Shown here piece by piece: positions 37,226 through 46,504 of a DNA stretch of 64,000 nucleotides (position 1 is the stretch's first letter; each line of letters begins with the position of its first letter). The notes below the pieces were generated by a model. It did not search any database and had not been told where the DNA came from. It saw nothing but the letters and a program-made list of their open reading frames with translations. This DNA comes from Bog-473 sp963807675. GTDB lineage: Bacteria; Actinomycetota; Acidimicrobiia; Acidimicrobiales; RAAP-2. Where the stretch lies: positions 1 through 64,000 of the forward strand of contig CAWECP010000003.1 in NCBI GenBank assembly GCA_963807675.1. The letters run 5' to 3'. The translations under genes and the position numbers were made by a program.

Positions 37226-37995
37226 GCACGACGCCTCCTTCGCTCGCCCCCGACATCGAAGCAGGGTTGCGCCGGCTGCGGCTCGGGGCCATGCGACACC
37301 TGTGCCCCGAGTTGTTGGTCTTGGCCAAGACGCAGCGCTGGAAGCCCGATGAGTTCTTGCGCACTTTGATCGAAGCCGAGATCGCCTCGCGAGACGCGTC
37401 GAACGCCCGGAGTCGTCTCCAAGCGGCCGCCTTCCCGGTGACCAAGACCTTGGAGGAGTTCGACATCGGTGCGTCGTCGGTGAAGCCGGCGACGTTCGAC
37501 TACCTGGCGGGCCTCGAGTGGATCAGGGCCAAGGAGAATATTTGTCTGGTGGGACCGGCGGGGACGGGCAAGACCCACCTCCTGGTCGCCCTCGGACATC
37601 GCGCCGTCGAGGAGGGAAAACGGGTGCGCTACTTCAGCGCCACCGATCTGGTCGAGACCCTCTACCGCGGGCTGGCCGACAACTCGGTGGGACGGGTGAT
37701 CGAGCAGATCATGAAGGCTGACCTCGTTCTGGTCGACGAGATCGGCTTCGCCCCGATGGACGACACCGGCGCCCAGCTCTTCTTCCGCATCGTGGCCGCC
37801 GCGTATGAAAACAAGTCTCTCGGCATCGGTTCACACTGGCCGTTCGAGGACTGGGGGAAGTTCCTCCCCGAGCACACCACCGCCGTCAGTCTGCTCGACC
37901 GCCTGCTTCACCACAGCGTCGTCGTGGCCACCTCCGGTGAGTCGTTCCGGCTCAAGGAAGCTCGTCAGCGAGGAGGTGGTCCCAAGCTCACGTAG
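37222..37995 (+). CDS. istB: IS21-family helper ATPase IstB
   Basis: An intact 257-aa AAA+ protein related to DnaC. Walker A is GPAGTGKTH at 111-119, and Walker B is DLVLVDEIGF. IstB multimers remodel target DNA for IstA. It ends about 70 bases before the right end of the element. Confidence 0.9.
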   Translation: MSTTPPSLAPDIEAGLRRLRLGAMRHLCPELLVLAKTQRWKPDEFLRTLIEAEIASRDASNARSRLQAAAFPVTKTLEEFDIGASSVKPATFDYLAGLEWIRAKENICLVGPAGTGKTHLLVALGHRAVEEGKRVRYFSATDLVETLYRGLADNSVGRVIEQIMKADLVLVDEIGFAPMDDTGAQLFFRIVAAAYENKSLGIGSHWPFEDWGKFLPEHTTAVSLLDRLLHHSVVVATSGESFRLKEARQRGGGPKLT

Positions 37996-38290
37996 AGTTA
38001 GAAATCACACCGAGGGGTGCGGACTTTTGGTGGCCAAAAGCTCGGACTAAAGACTGGCCACGGACAACCCCCGTCCTCGGTGATTCGTTCGTACTCCTCC
38101 AAGATGGCCAGCTTGTAGTCGGCGCTGAACTGGCGCCGCTTGGGTCTGGCCGCCGGATTGTCCTCGGGCACGGTCCCATTCTGGGCGTGTGTCGTCACAG
38201 GTGCTGATGTCATGGTCATTTGGTCTACGTGTTTCTGACTCGCCCTGGTGGGATGGTGGGCTACTGCAGGTGTCTCACGTCAGCCTGACA

Positions 38291-38455
38291 GACAGGGGGT
38301 GTGCAGCCGACTGTGCACGAGGGTGTGCACAGGCCCTCGAGCAGCGACTTTGTCCGTACGAATGGAGCCGGGCCAACGCTTCGCGGACCGCCACCTCCAA
38401 GGGCTCTCACGCGCAAACGTGAGCGTCGTTGGAGGTGTGCCGACGCCTCGCTGAC
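38291..38455 (+). repeat. Interspersed repeat R3, right part with terminal hairpin
   Basis: It resumes at the GTGTGC-rich segment and ends in the hairpin with arms CACCTCCAA (38392-38400) and TTGGAGGTG (38429-38437) and inner stem CTCACG/CGTGAG. Together with the left part at 34.0 kb it makes one copy of the family. Confidence 0.7.
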
Positions 38456-38486
38456 GAATCGCTACGTCCGCACGCGTGACGTGGAT

Positions 38487-38660
38487 TCAGCTTGCTGACA
38501 CTTGGAAGGCATCCAGAGCGTCCGTCGGAACTCCTAGGGTCCCATCGGCGAGACGTACCCGCGGAAGTTTCTTCTCGTACATCGCTTGAACAATCACTCG
38601 AGTTGGGACACCCAAACGGCGCGCTGCCTCTGCTGGTCGCAGAACCCCGGAATTATTCAC
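38487..38660 (-). CDS. Small HTH (excisionase/MerR-like) protein, 57 aa
   Basis: The frame reads LRPAEAARRLGVPTRVIVQA followed by MYEKKLPRVRLADGTLGVPT, the helix-turn-helix and wing pattern of excisionase-type DNA-binding domains. It starts with GTG, which overlaps the stop of the upstream frame as GTGA. It lies about 30 bases after the R3 repeat. Such proteins act in excision of mobile elements or as small regulators. Confidence 0.55.
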   Translation of the reverse strand: MNNSGVLRPAEAARRLGVPTRVIVQAMYEKKLPRVRLADGTLGVPTDALDAFQVSAS

Positions 38661-38917
38661 AGCGCGCCTCCCTCGTCCAAGCCAAGCCTACCGTGGAGCA
38701 CTCTGATGACGGTTGCCAGCTCGTCTCGGAGCCCTGGAGCGATATTTGCCTCTTCGATGGCAAGCAGAGCGTCCTCCAGCGCTTCTAACACGCGAAATGC
38801 GGGTCTTCCGGCACGAATGTGGGTGATCGCGCCGGTATGACCGGGAATCTCTCCTTGTAGAGCAACGGCTTCGGGGTCGGCGGGTAGGGCGGCTGATCCG
38901 TACCCGTTTAGCGACCC
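38657..38917 (-). pseudogene. C-terminal fragment of an unknown gene, cut by the ISL3 element
   Basis: About 85 codons remain, helical and acidic toward the end (LEALEDALLAIEEANIAPGL, then VIRVLHGRLGLDEGGAL). The 5' part runs into the left end of the ISL3 element, so the original start is lost. It overlaps the small HTH gene by GTGA, so the two were probably co-translated. Family not recognised. Confidence 0.45.
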
Positions 38918-40325
38918 CCTTTCGGAGTGCCCCGGATGCTCTCTCGCATCCGCCATCCGCGTGACGCGCACGGGTGGTCTTTAGGTTCGGGGTCGCTTAC
39001 ACCAACCGAGCCGAGGAGACCGATCCCGTGCGCGTCACCACCGCATTCAAGCGCCTCATGGACCTGTCCGGGGTGACTGTCACCGAGGTGGTGTTCGAGG
39101 CGGCCAGGGTGGTCGTCACCGTGAAGATGCGCAGCGCAAAGTTGCGCTGCCCCGAATGTGGGTTCACCACCCGGTCTCGTTACGACGCCCGCCCGGTCGT
39201 CTCCACCTGGCGGCACCTCGACCTCGGGCCCTGGCGCCTCGAGGTCCGGGCCAGCTTGCGGCGGTTGGTCTGCCCGATCCACGGGGTGCGCACCCAGGGT
39301 GTCCCCTTCGCGCGGGCAGGGTCCCGGTTCACCAGAGACTTCGAGGACCTGATCGGGTGGTTGGCCACCACCATGGACAAGACCGCCCTGTGCCGCCTGG
39401 TGCGCATCGACTGGGACACCGTCGGGCGCATCATCGAACGGGTGATGGCGACCGGCCTCGACAAACGGCGTCTCGACAACCTCTTCGTCGCTGGCGTCGA
39501 CGAGGTCAGCTGGCGCAAGGGTCACTCCTACGTCACGTTGGTCTCGAACCACGCCACCGGCAAGTTCGTCTGGGGCAAGGAGGGCAAGGACACCGACACG
39601 CTGGACTGCTTCTTCGATGAGCTCGGCCCCGAGCGCTCGGCCGCCATCACCGCCATGTCGATGGACATGGGTCCCGCCTACGAGAGCTCGGCCAAGAAGG
39701 AGGGCCACGCCGTCAACGCGGTCATCTGCTACGACCCCTTCCATGTCGTGCAGTCGGTCACGACCGCCCTCGAGAAGGTCCGCCGGGAGGTCTGGCAGGA
39801 CCTGCGAAAGCTGCCCGACCAGGATGCCGCCCGCCGCTTCAAAGGTGCCCGGTGGGCACTGCTCAAGAACCCCACCGACCTGACCGATGACCAGGCCGCG
39901 ACGCTGCGCAAGCTGAAGCGCCGAGGCGGGGACCTGTGGCGGGCCTACGCGCTGAAGGAGGCCCTTCGGGCCGTCTTCGCCGGCGACCTGTCCGAGGAGG
40001 AGGTCGGCATCCTCCTCGACCGGTTCTGCTCGAAGGCACAGCGCAGTGGCCTCAAACCGTTCGTCACCGCGGCCAAGACCATCCGCAAGCGGCGTGCGGG
40101 CATCTTGGCCGCCGTTCGACTTGGCGTGAACAATGCCCGCCACGAAGGCTTGAACCGGCGCGTCCGTCTCATCGTCAACCGCGCCTACGGCTTCCACTCT
40201 GCCAACGCGGCACTCGGCCTCATCATGCTGACGCTCGGGCCGATCGAGCACGTCCTGCCGCACGAGCGTCACCGGGTCGCCGATCCCTGAATCGACCCAC
40301 ATTCATGCCGGGAGGCCCCGAAATG
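38918..40325 (+). mobile_element. ISL3-family insertion sequence (ends approximate)
   Basis: Imperfect terminal inverted repeats are suggested by TTTCGGAGTGCCCCGGATG at the left and TTTCGGGGCCTCCCGGCATG inward from the right. The expected 8-bp target duplication was not clear. One intact transposase gene fills the element. Confidence 0.65.
39028..40290 (+). CDS. ISL3-family transposase
   Basis: An intact 420-aa protein. The zinc-binding N-terminus has RCPECGFTT and CPIHGVRTQG. The DDE-type core includes FVAGVDEVSWRKGHSYVTLV, MSMDMGPAYESSAKKEG and CYDPFHVVQSV. The C-terminus has NNARHEGLNRRVRLIVNRAY with the catalytic Glu region. The GTG start (VRVTTAFKRLM) is chosen because upstream residues fall in the element end. 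It is the one full-length, unshifted transposase besides IstB. Confidence 0.9.
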   Translation: MRVTTAFKRLMDLSGVTVTEVVFEAARVVVTVKMRSAKLRCPECGFTTRSRYDARPVVSTWRHLDLGPWRLEVRASLRRLVCPIHGVRTQGVPFARAGSRFTRDFEDLIGWLATTMDKTALCRLVRIDWDTVGRIIERVMATGLDKRRLDNLFVAGVDEVSWRKGHSYVTLVSNHATGKFVWGKEGKDTDTLDCFFDELGPERSAAITAMSMDMGPAYESSAKKEGHAVNAVICYDPFHVVQSVTTALEKVRREVWQDLRKLPDQDAARRFKGARWALLKNPTDLTDDQAATLRKLKRRGGDLWRAYALKEALRAVFAGDLSEEEVGILLDRFCSKAQRSGLKPFVTAAKTIRKRRAGILAAVRLGVNNARHEGLNRRVRLIVNRAYGFHSANAALGLIMLTLGPIEHVLPHERHRVADP

Positions 40326-40736
40326 CGTCATCGAGGCTCAGGATGAGATCCGGTGGAACTGGATCGTCGCCTCCGCTCATGCGACAGAGTCTGATCGACG
40401 GCTGTGACAGGAACCGCCCCGGCAAAGGACACCAATATGACACGGGGCGCCGCATTCGCCACAAGACATTGACGCGGCTGACTGCGCAGCTGCTGCTCCA
40501 ACCACCGTGCGATGGGCGCTACGTCGGTCAATCGGGACTCGCTCGATTCCGCACACGTTGTTGCCGGAAGCGTGGCGCCGGCCCCAACCACACGCAGGCA
40601 TTCGCTCGCGCTGAGCGATGCACTCGGACATTTCGATCCAGAAAGGTGCGTCCGTGACCAGACCTTATGAGATACCGTTCAAAGCGCTCGTGCACCTTGA
40701 GGCGGTCAGCTCGAGAGGCCAGTCCTTCTTCTGATC
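40326..40736. other. Stretch right of ISL3 without a confident gene
   Basis: A minus-strand frame (40328-40591) contains VAPIARWLEQQLRSQPRQC, which could be a fragment of a disrupted gene, but no family is recognised and overlapping frames are equally long. Confidence 0.35.
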
Positions 40737-41051
40737 TCAGAGCGGAATCTCCACCCAAGTCGATGTCTCCCAGCTCGCCGTCGGGCCGCCTTCGGTGCCG
40801 GATTCCATCATCAGCGCCAGCCCTTCGGAATCGGCAAGGAACTTGTCCAAGATGGCCCCGGATGCAGCGTGGTCGTCCGCTTCGTGGGTGAGCACGAAGC
40901 TTCCCGATGACTGACCGCTCATGCTCACAATGAGCCGAACGTTCTTCGCTCCGCACTTCTCCAAGATCGACTTTGACTTCTTGGTGGTCGCTAAGAAGTC
41001 CTCGTACCGGTCTGGCTTTATGGTCAATGCCGTTACGGCAAGCACCGTCAT
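40737..41051 (-). CDS. Small protein of dimeric alpha/beta-barrel type
   Basis: A 104-aa protein beginning MTVLAVTALTIKPDRYEDFL, with a central segment VRLIVSMSGQSSGSFVLTHE and ending TSTWVEIPL. The pattern (long strand, helix, two strands, helix, strand) suits a ferredoxin-like monooxygenase/NIPSNAP-type barrel. It lies 28 bases after the cyclic-nucleotide-binding gene and is probably co-transcribed with it. Confidence 0.6.
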   Translation of the reverse strand: MTVLAVTALTIKPDRYEDFLATTKKSKSILEKCGAKNVRLIVSMSGQSSGSFVLTHEADDHAASGAILDKFLADSEGLALMMESGTEGGPTASWETSTWVEIPL

Positions 41052-41079
41052 CTCTGCACCTCGTTTCTGATTCGCCCGG

Positions 41080-41631
41080 TTAACGGATCTGCATGCTCCT
41101 TCGGGAACCCTTGGCGGCCAGCCCCAGGACTACGACCTGACCAAGGTCCATGGCGTCCCGCTCGGTCTTGCTGGTGACCAGCTCAGTTCTGCTGGTGACT
41201 TCGTCAGATTGTCTCGGACGGGTCGCTTGCCGGCGAAGGTCCATCGCTGTGCGAACCTTCTGGCCGATGGACGGGAAGGATTTCAATAGGTGGTGAAATT
41301 CGGCCGGGTTGAATACAACCAGATCCGCACCGCCCTCAGCGATCACGGTGGCACATCGCGGTTCTCGGTCGATAAGGGCCATCTCGCCGAAAAAGTCACC
41401 GGGGCCGAATGTCTTCACCTGATCGCCGTCGACGAGGCAGCGAGCGTGGCCCTCGACGAGCAAGAAGAACTCGCGTCCTATGGCGCCTTGTTGGGTCAAA
41501 ATCGCACCATCGCTCATTGACAGAGGGGTGCCGAGGCTAGCAATGGCGCACAGTTCGGCCTTCGTACATGCGGAGAACAGGTCTACCGATCTAAGCGAGT
41601 CCCGCACCTCTTTAGGAATAGCTCGTCCCAT
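41080..41631 (-). CDS. Cyclic-nucleotide-binding-domain protein
   Basis: A 183-aa protein with one cNMP-binding fold at about 15-130. The phosphate-binding cassette reads FFGEMALIDREPRCATV. No HTH of the Crp type follows; the tail is short, polar and basic. It may be a cAMP sensor or a degenerate effector domain. Confidence 0.75.
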   Translation of the reverse strand: MGRAIPKEVRDSLRSVDLFSACTKAELCAIASLGTPLSMSDGAILTQQGAIGREFFLLVEGHARCLVDGDQVKTFGPGDFFGEMALIDREPRCATVIAEGGADLVVFNPAEFHHLLKSFPSIGQKVRTAMDLRRQATRPRQSDEVTSRTELVTSKTERDAMDLGQVVVLGLAAKGSRRSMQIR

Positions 41632-41909
41632 GACTGGCCGCTCCCGATCGAATCTGGTGCCGGCAACCGATAAGGTCGGCTACGACACTCGGACACTTTT
41701 GATGGACGCCGTATGGCTGCGCTGCCTGATCAGTAATCAGCCTGGCAGGTCGACCCGTCGTTAACTACGGCCAGATGGCCAGTTCCTCTGGGAAAGAAGG
41801 TCGTCTTTCGAGATGGCCCGTGTTCCGCGGAGTTGCTGCGCACGAGCGCCGCCTCGGAGGACCCATGAATGGCTTCATGAAGGGCCATGTGCATAGAAGC
41901 CTGCCTCGT

Positions 41910-44672
41910 TCAGCTGGCTCCCTTCAGGTCGTGCACCACGGCGACGGTCTCCGCTGAGCGCTCCGCGACGACACAGGCAAGCTCGGTCCGGTTGGCGACA
42001 TGGAGCTTGAAATAGATACTCGAGAGGTGCATCTTCACGGTGCTCCTCGACATGAGCAGCCGAGAGGCGATCTCGGGGTTCGAGATGCCACTCGCCGCCA
42101 AACGCGCGACATCGAGCTCGGTCGGGGTGAGGCTCCTCCATCCAGTAGCCAGGCGGACACGCCGCCCACGGGCCCGCCGGACGTAGGCGATAGCGTCGGC
42201 AAGAGACAGTCCTGCGCCTTCTTCCCACGCTGCTCCCCACGCGGTGGCGCCATCTCGGTCGATCAATTCTTGCCTGGCAGCGTGTAACTGACTGGCAGTC
42301 GCCGGAAGTGGGGCAGCACACAGTTGCTCCCGTGCAGTCGCTACCGCTGCCGAAATGCGCGCTGTCCGTACGAGGTCCCCGCCACGGGCTGCGAGCAAAG
42401 CGAGCCCTTCGAGTACGTCTATCGTGCCCCGTTCAATCCCCAGGTCGCTGTCCGCCACGAGTGCGGCCTGGAGATCGTCTCGTGCTTGAACAAGGTCGTC
42501 ATCGATCAGCGCGGCGCAACCCTGGAGGAAATCTGCGAGTGCTTGGAGACGAGAGCTTTGCGTAACGGTCGCGATTTCTTCTATCTCGGCTGCTTGGGCT
42601 CGCGCTCCTGACGCATCACCTCGAACAAGAGCGATCGTGGCCAGCACCTCGCGCATCAACGAGGCCGTGTGCAACTGCGGCATCTCCTCCAAAAGGCCCT
42701 GTGCATGTGCCTGGGCCGCCTCGAGGTCACCGCCCATGAGCTCACCCACGGCGAGGCCGAGCTCGATCCCCGCAACAGCATGCATCGCCTTGGACTCCGC
42801 GGCCCAGGACAGCATCCGCTCACCTTCAGCCACGGCTTCGTCGGCTCGCCCCATTCGGGCCAGGGCGTGGAGGCGGTGGCAGACCCCCTGGAAGTAGGTC
42901 ATCGATGGACGCTCGCCCTCCAGCTCGAGCGAAAGTTCGGCGTGGGATAGCGCCTTGCTCGGTGAACCAACGATGACTTCGGTCCAGGCCATCGCCTGCT
43001 CCGCCCAGGTGCGCAGACGCACATGCTCGGGGCCGCCTTGGATGCTCATGAACTCGTCATACGCGGCGCGTGCTTGCTCGAAGTGCTCAGTGACGCCGGC
43101 AGCGAACGCCACGTTCACAAGCGCCCATGCAAGACCGAGTCGGTCGCTAGAAGGGCGGAGCAACTCAACGGCCATGGTCGTGGCGCGTAGGCCCTCCTCG
43201 ACGTCCAGACCCGTGAGGATCAACACCATCCCCGACAACTGGAGGCAGAGTGCCTGCGAATCGGTGTCCTGGATATCGGCCAAGAGGGCGAGGCATTTGC
43301 CAGCATGATCGGTCGCCACCGGATAGTCCTCGCTGAGCATCCCGATCACCGCGGTTCCGAAGTGAGCCACGGCACGCGCCGAGCGGTCTCCTCCGTCTCC
43401 GGCGGCCAAAAGAGCTCGAGCTGTCGCCGTTCGAGCTTCCTCGAAACGTTCCGCCAGGATCCAGTGGCGAGTAAGCGAAGCGACGATGCTCATCGAACTA
43501 TCCGGGTCAGACTCAGCCGCCCGGTCGATCGCGACCCGGAGGTTGGCCGCCTCTTCGTCTAAGCGGCGAGGTCCGTCTCGCTCCATCAACCTGCGATCTG
43601 CCTCGGCCGCGTAGATACGGAACCACACAATGTGGCGCTGCTCCACCTCTGCCTTTTCGCCGTCCGACTCGAGCTGTTCTGAGGCGTAGTCCCCGACCGT
43701 CTGCAGCATCATCCAGCGCTCGTGCTCCGTCGGTCCCGCGCGGAAAATCAACCCCTTTTCCTCGAGGGATCCAATGAGCTGGTGCACGTCAGTCTCGTCG
43801 GCTTCTGGGAGTGCTACTGCGTGCGCCTGAGCGACAGTCCAACCTCCGGCGAAAGTTGAGAGTGCTCTGAGGAGCTTGCGCTCCGCGCCGTCGAGCAATT
43901 GGTAGCTCCAGTCGAGGGACGCTCGAATCGACCGGTGCTGGAACAGCAGGTTGTCGCCGGGTGACGCCGAGAGACGGACGCGTCGTGACAGTCCCTCGGC
44001 GATCTCGTCGAGAGAGGTCCCCTTTACCCGAGCTGCAGCAAGACCGAGCGCGAGGGGGAGCCCGTCGAGATCGTGGCAAATGCGTGTCACGGCACGGGCA
44101 GTCGAAGGCGTGAGCGCGAAGGTGGGCTCAGTCGCAACGGCCCGGTCGACGAACATCCTGCCGGCGTCAGAACGGACGACCGCGGCGACATCGCCTGTCG
44201 GGTCGGGCAGGCTCAACGGACCCAATTTGAATACGGTCTCACCCGAGATCCCGAGCGGTTCTCGACTCGTGACCAATACCCGCAGCTCGGAGATGGCGTC
44301 AGTCATCGAGGTAACCAGTGTTCCAACTGTTGATCTGAGATGCTCGCAGTTGTCCATAACGATCAGTGTGGGGCGACTCCGCACAGTCTCGAGGACCGCC
44401 TCCATCGATGACCGCCTGCCGGGCTCGCGTGCACCCAAGGCGTGAAAGAGCGCTCCGAGCACTCCGTCGGCGCTGCGGACCTCAGCGAGCTCGACAATGG
44501 TGCACGCGAGAAGCGGTTCTGCTGCACACACTCGACCGGCGAGCTCAAGGGCGACGCGGGTCTTGCCACAGCCGCCCGGTCCGATAACCGTAAGGATCCG
44601 GGCAGGTGAGAACGTCCGTTCGAGCGTGCTGAGGACTCGCTCTCGCCCAATCAGCGGACACGCTGAGGTCAT
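41910..44672 (-). CDS. Large LuxR-type regulator with P-loop ATPase and TPR-like repeats
   Basis: An intact 920-aa protein of the AfsR/MalT-like architecture. Walker A is GPGGCGKTR near 31-39, Walker B is TLIVMDNCEHL, and a sensor segment is VLVTSREPLGI. A winged-helix and a long helical TPR-like region follow (about 300-840). The C-terminal LuxR HTH (LTPTELDVARLAASGISNPE, then STVKMHLSSIYFKLHV) spans about 850-905. Such ATP-dependent activators respond to a ligand through the TPR region. Target genes are unknown; the neighbouring solute-binding protein gene is a candidate. Confidence 0.85.
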   Translation of the reverse strand: MTSACPLIGRERVLSTLERTFSPARILTVIGPGGCGKTRVALELAGRVCAAEPLLACTIVELAEVRSADGVLGALFHALGAREPGRRSSMEAVLETVRSRPTLIVMDNCEHLRSTVGTLVTSMTDAISELRVLVTSREPLGISGETVFKLGPLSLPDPTGDVAAVVRSDAGRMFVDRAVATEPTFALTPSTARAVTRICHDLDGLPLALGLAAARVKGTSLDEIAEGLSRRVRLSASPGDNLLFQHRSIRASLDWSYQLLDGAERKLLRALSTFAGGWTVAQAHAVALPEADETDVHQLIGSLEEKGLIFRAGPTEHERWMMLQTVGDYASEQLESDGEKAEVEQRHIVWFRIYAAEADRRLMERDGPRRLDEEAANLRVAIDRAAESDPDSSMSIVASLTRHWILAERFEEARTATARALLAAGDGGDRSARAVAHFGTAVIGMLSEDYPVATDHAGKCLALLADIQDTDSQALCLQLSGMVLILTGLDVEEGLRATTMAVELLRPSSDRLGLAWALVNVAFAAGVTEHFEQARAAYDEFMSIQGGPEHVRLRTWAEQAMAWTEVIVGSPSKALSHAELSLELEGERPSMTYFQGVCHRLHALARMGRADEAVAEGERMLSWAAESKAMHAVAGIELGLAVGELMGGDLEAAQAHAQGLLEEMPQLHTASLMREVLATIALVRGDASGARAQAAEIEEIATVTQSSRLQALADFLQGCAALIDDDLVQARDDLQAALVADSDLGIERGTIDVLEGLALLAARGGDLVRTARISAAVATAREQLCAAPLPATASQLHAARQELIDRDGATAWGAAWEEGAGLSLADAIAYVRRARGRRVRLATGWRSLTPTELDVARLAASGISNPEIASRLLMSRSTVKMHLSSIYFKLHVANRTELACVVAERSAETVAVVHDLKGAS

Positions 44673-45020
44673 AGACCTATTCTCCCAGAAGGGGAAATGT
44701 CATACCGGGGTGACAATCACGACACTTCGAACACTCACCCTGGAGATTGCCGAGTTGGCAGGCCGCAAACAACGGCCAACTGGCTACATTCCGAGAGTTT
44801 GCACCCGTGGGTAGCGCCTGATGCGGACATTTCGTGCCTGTCCCGTCGGTTCGACGTAGAAGAGCAGCGCTTTGACTCAGACAGGCTGCTCTTCCACCAA
44901 CGACAGTCTTCTATACCGACATCACGGTGAGGGTGCTCGGACACGTTCAGGACTCGGAGGTTATGGCTCGTAACGACTGCTCAAAAATGCCTGTGGCTGA
45001 GCAGCACTTTCGACCCATGC
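44673..45020. other. Intergenic stretch without a gene
   Basis: The gap holds the start region of the regulator and the 3' end of the solute-binding protein gene. Short frames have no motif, and no terminator was obvious. Confidence 0.35.
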
Positions 45021-46415
45021 TCACAGGGAGTTCAGTTGTTGTTGCTGCTGTGCGGTTAGCTGGACGACGTTCTTGGGGTAGCAGTTCCAGATGGACTGCG
45101 TGGGATCGGTGAGCGCCTTGTCGTAGATGATCCCCTTGGCTGTCAACCTGAGCATGGCGAAACACGGGGAGGGCTGGGGGTTCTCGTTGGAGAGCGTCAA
45201 TTTGGCAATGGGCGCTTGAATGCCTCCGGCATCCCAGTTCTTTGTGGCTGCGGCGTGGTTCAGAACGCAGCTCACCGTGAGGCTGGCGCCGCAGGCCGAG
45301 GCCGACTTCGCCCACAGGAGCCACGCCTCGGCCCCCTCCTCGTCGTCGAAGTCGATTTCGTCGCCTTTGGCGTAATTGTGCATGGTGGTGACGAGCTCTT
45401 CGGTCGAGGGGTTCTGCGAGGCCATGGAGAGCGGCCACCACTGCGTCTCGACGTAGACCGGGGGCAGACCGGGGTTGTCGGCCACGGCTTGCTGCGTCTG
45501 GGAGTTGTCGAACTGTGTCCCCAATATGACAAAGGCGGGGTGGTAGGCGGCAGTCATCATCGCCTGGGCGAAGGGAGTGAAGTTGGAACCGTCGGCGGGC
45601 CATAGCGCTTGGACCCCTTTGGCCTGGTAGTCCTCGACGTAGGGTGCCCAGTTCTCCACCGAAACGGGGGGCTCGAGGAAATCGACGACTTTCCAACCCT
45701 GCGCCTCGGCGCCGAACTCATCCTTTGTTTCGGGTTGGAGGACGGAGGGGGTGTCGCCCGCGCCCATGCCAGCCACCTTGACCGCCTTCGGGTAGGCCTT
45801 GGCCAGCGCCCCGAACCACCCCGAGGAAATCGAATCCGTATCTGTGCCGCTCGGATCGACCTGGTCGGTGGCAAGATCGGACGCGTTCGACACGACGTAG
45901 CCACTGATCTGTCCCAGCCCGCACGCCTCACGAATGGGGACCGACGGCTGGTCGAGGGCCATGCCGCCGCCAACCGCCATGAAGTCGCTCTGGCAGGCTG
46001 CTGTTGCCTCCTGCGCTGCGTTAAACAGCGCGGCGTCTCGGTTATCGATCACGATCTTGCGCCCGTTGATGCCCCCCGCGGCGTTGCACCAGTCTGCGAA
46101 CGCAGTGGCCTGCTGGACGAACTCCACCTCAAGTCCCGGAGTAATGGTGTTGGCGGCGTCGTTAAACACGGCGATGTTGATGGTCTTGGAGCCCACACCG
46201 CGGACCGAGGAGGCGTCGCCGGATCCCGGTTCGCATATCTTACCGACCCCGGGCCAGACGCCATTGGTGGTAACGCTTGACGACAACGTCCGACTCGCGG
46301 CGGCAGCGGTCGTCGACGAGAGCGCGACGGATGTCCCGACGAGAATCATTGTCGCCATAGCCATCGGCAGCGCCGACTTTCGAAACTTGATGAATCCCGT
46401 GCAGAACATCCTCAC
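45021..46415 (-). CDS. Branched-chain amino-acid-type ABC transporter substrate-binding protein
   Basis: A 464-aa secreted protein with an N-terminal signal peptide (MAMATMILVGTSVALSSTTA region). A type 1 periplasmic-binding fold follows: INIAVFNDAANTITPGLEVE, ADWCNAAGGINGRKI and MGAGDTPSVLQPETKDEF. The C-terminus is Gln-rich (LTAQQQQQLNSL). Ligands of the family include amino acids, amides and urea. No permease or ATPase genes are nearby, so it is an orphan or works with a remote transporter. Confidence 0.8.
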   Translation of the reverse strand: MRMFCTGFIKFRKSALPMAMATMILVGTSVALSSTTAAAASRTLSSSVTTNGVWPGVGKICEPGSGDASSVRGVGSKTINIAVFNDAANTITPGLEVEFVQQATAFADWCNAAGGINGRKIVIDNRDAALFNAAQEATAACQSDFMAVGGGMALDQPSVPIREACGLGQISGYVVSNASDLATDQVDPSGTDTDSISSGWFGALAKAYPKAVKVAGMGAGDTPSVLQPETKDEFGAEAQGWKVVDFLEPPVSVENWAPYVEDYQAKGVQALWPADGSNFTPFAQAMMTAAYHPAFVILGTQFDNSQTQQAVADNPGLPPVYVETQWWPLSMASQNPSTEELVTTMHNYAKGDEIDFDDEEGAEAWLLWAKSASACGASLTVSCVLNHAAATKNWDAGGIQAPIAKLTLSNENPQPSPCFAMLRLTAKGIIYDKALTDPTQSIWNCYPKNVVQLTAQQQQQLNSL

Positions 46416-46504
46416 ACCCTCCCCGTGTGATCGGATCGTTCAACTATGACCCCAACGGAAGCGAGGGTGCCGGCGCACAAGCTAAGCGAAGCCTCACCAA
46501 AATG

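Larger units (their letters stand above)
35572..38066 (+). mobile_element. IS21-family element with 5-bp target duplication ACCCC
   Basis: The element is 2495 bp. It starts TGTCCATGGCCA and its complement at the right end starts TGTCCGTGGCCA. Internal end repeats GGCCACCAAAAGTCCGCA occur twice at the left and once, inverted, at the right. Flanks are ACCCC at 35567-35571 and ACCCC at 38067-38071. The element carries istA and istB and has inserted into the IS3 OrfA gene. Confidence 0.85.
35273..38219 (-). pseudogene. IS3-family OrfA, split by IS21
   Basis: The N-terminal part (38219 to 38072) reads RPKRRQFSADYKLAILEEYE and stops at the IS21 junction after ITEDGG. The C-terminal part (35571 to 35273) resumes with KGALLRREGLYSSHIVEWQR and ends QSTPETDQQPEEGPRR. 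Removing IS21 and one copy of the 5-bp duplication restores the frame exactly (ITEDGGKGALL). The protein would be a helix-turn-helix plus leucine-zipper OrfA of about 148 aa. Confidence 0.8.
34238..38290 (-). mobile_element. IS3-family element, itself interrupted by IS21
   Basis: Imperfect terminal inverted repeats are TGTCAAGCGATTTGAGACAC at the left and, read inward from the right, TGTCAGGCTGACGTGAGACA. Without the nested IS21 and one target copy, the element is about 1.55 kb, normal for IS3. It lies within repeat R3. No clear target duplication was found at its ends, so the exact ends are uncertain by a few bases. Confidence 0.7.

Noticed and set aside
38908..40302. Long minus-strand open frame of 464 codons opposite the ISL3 transposase
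   Set aside because: It is exactly antisense to an intact, recognisable transposase and its translation is a low-complexity mirror of GC-rich codons.
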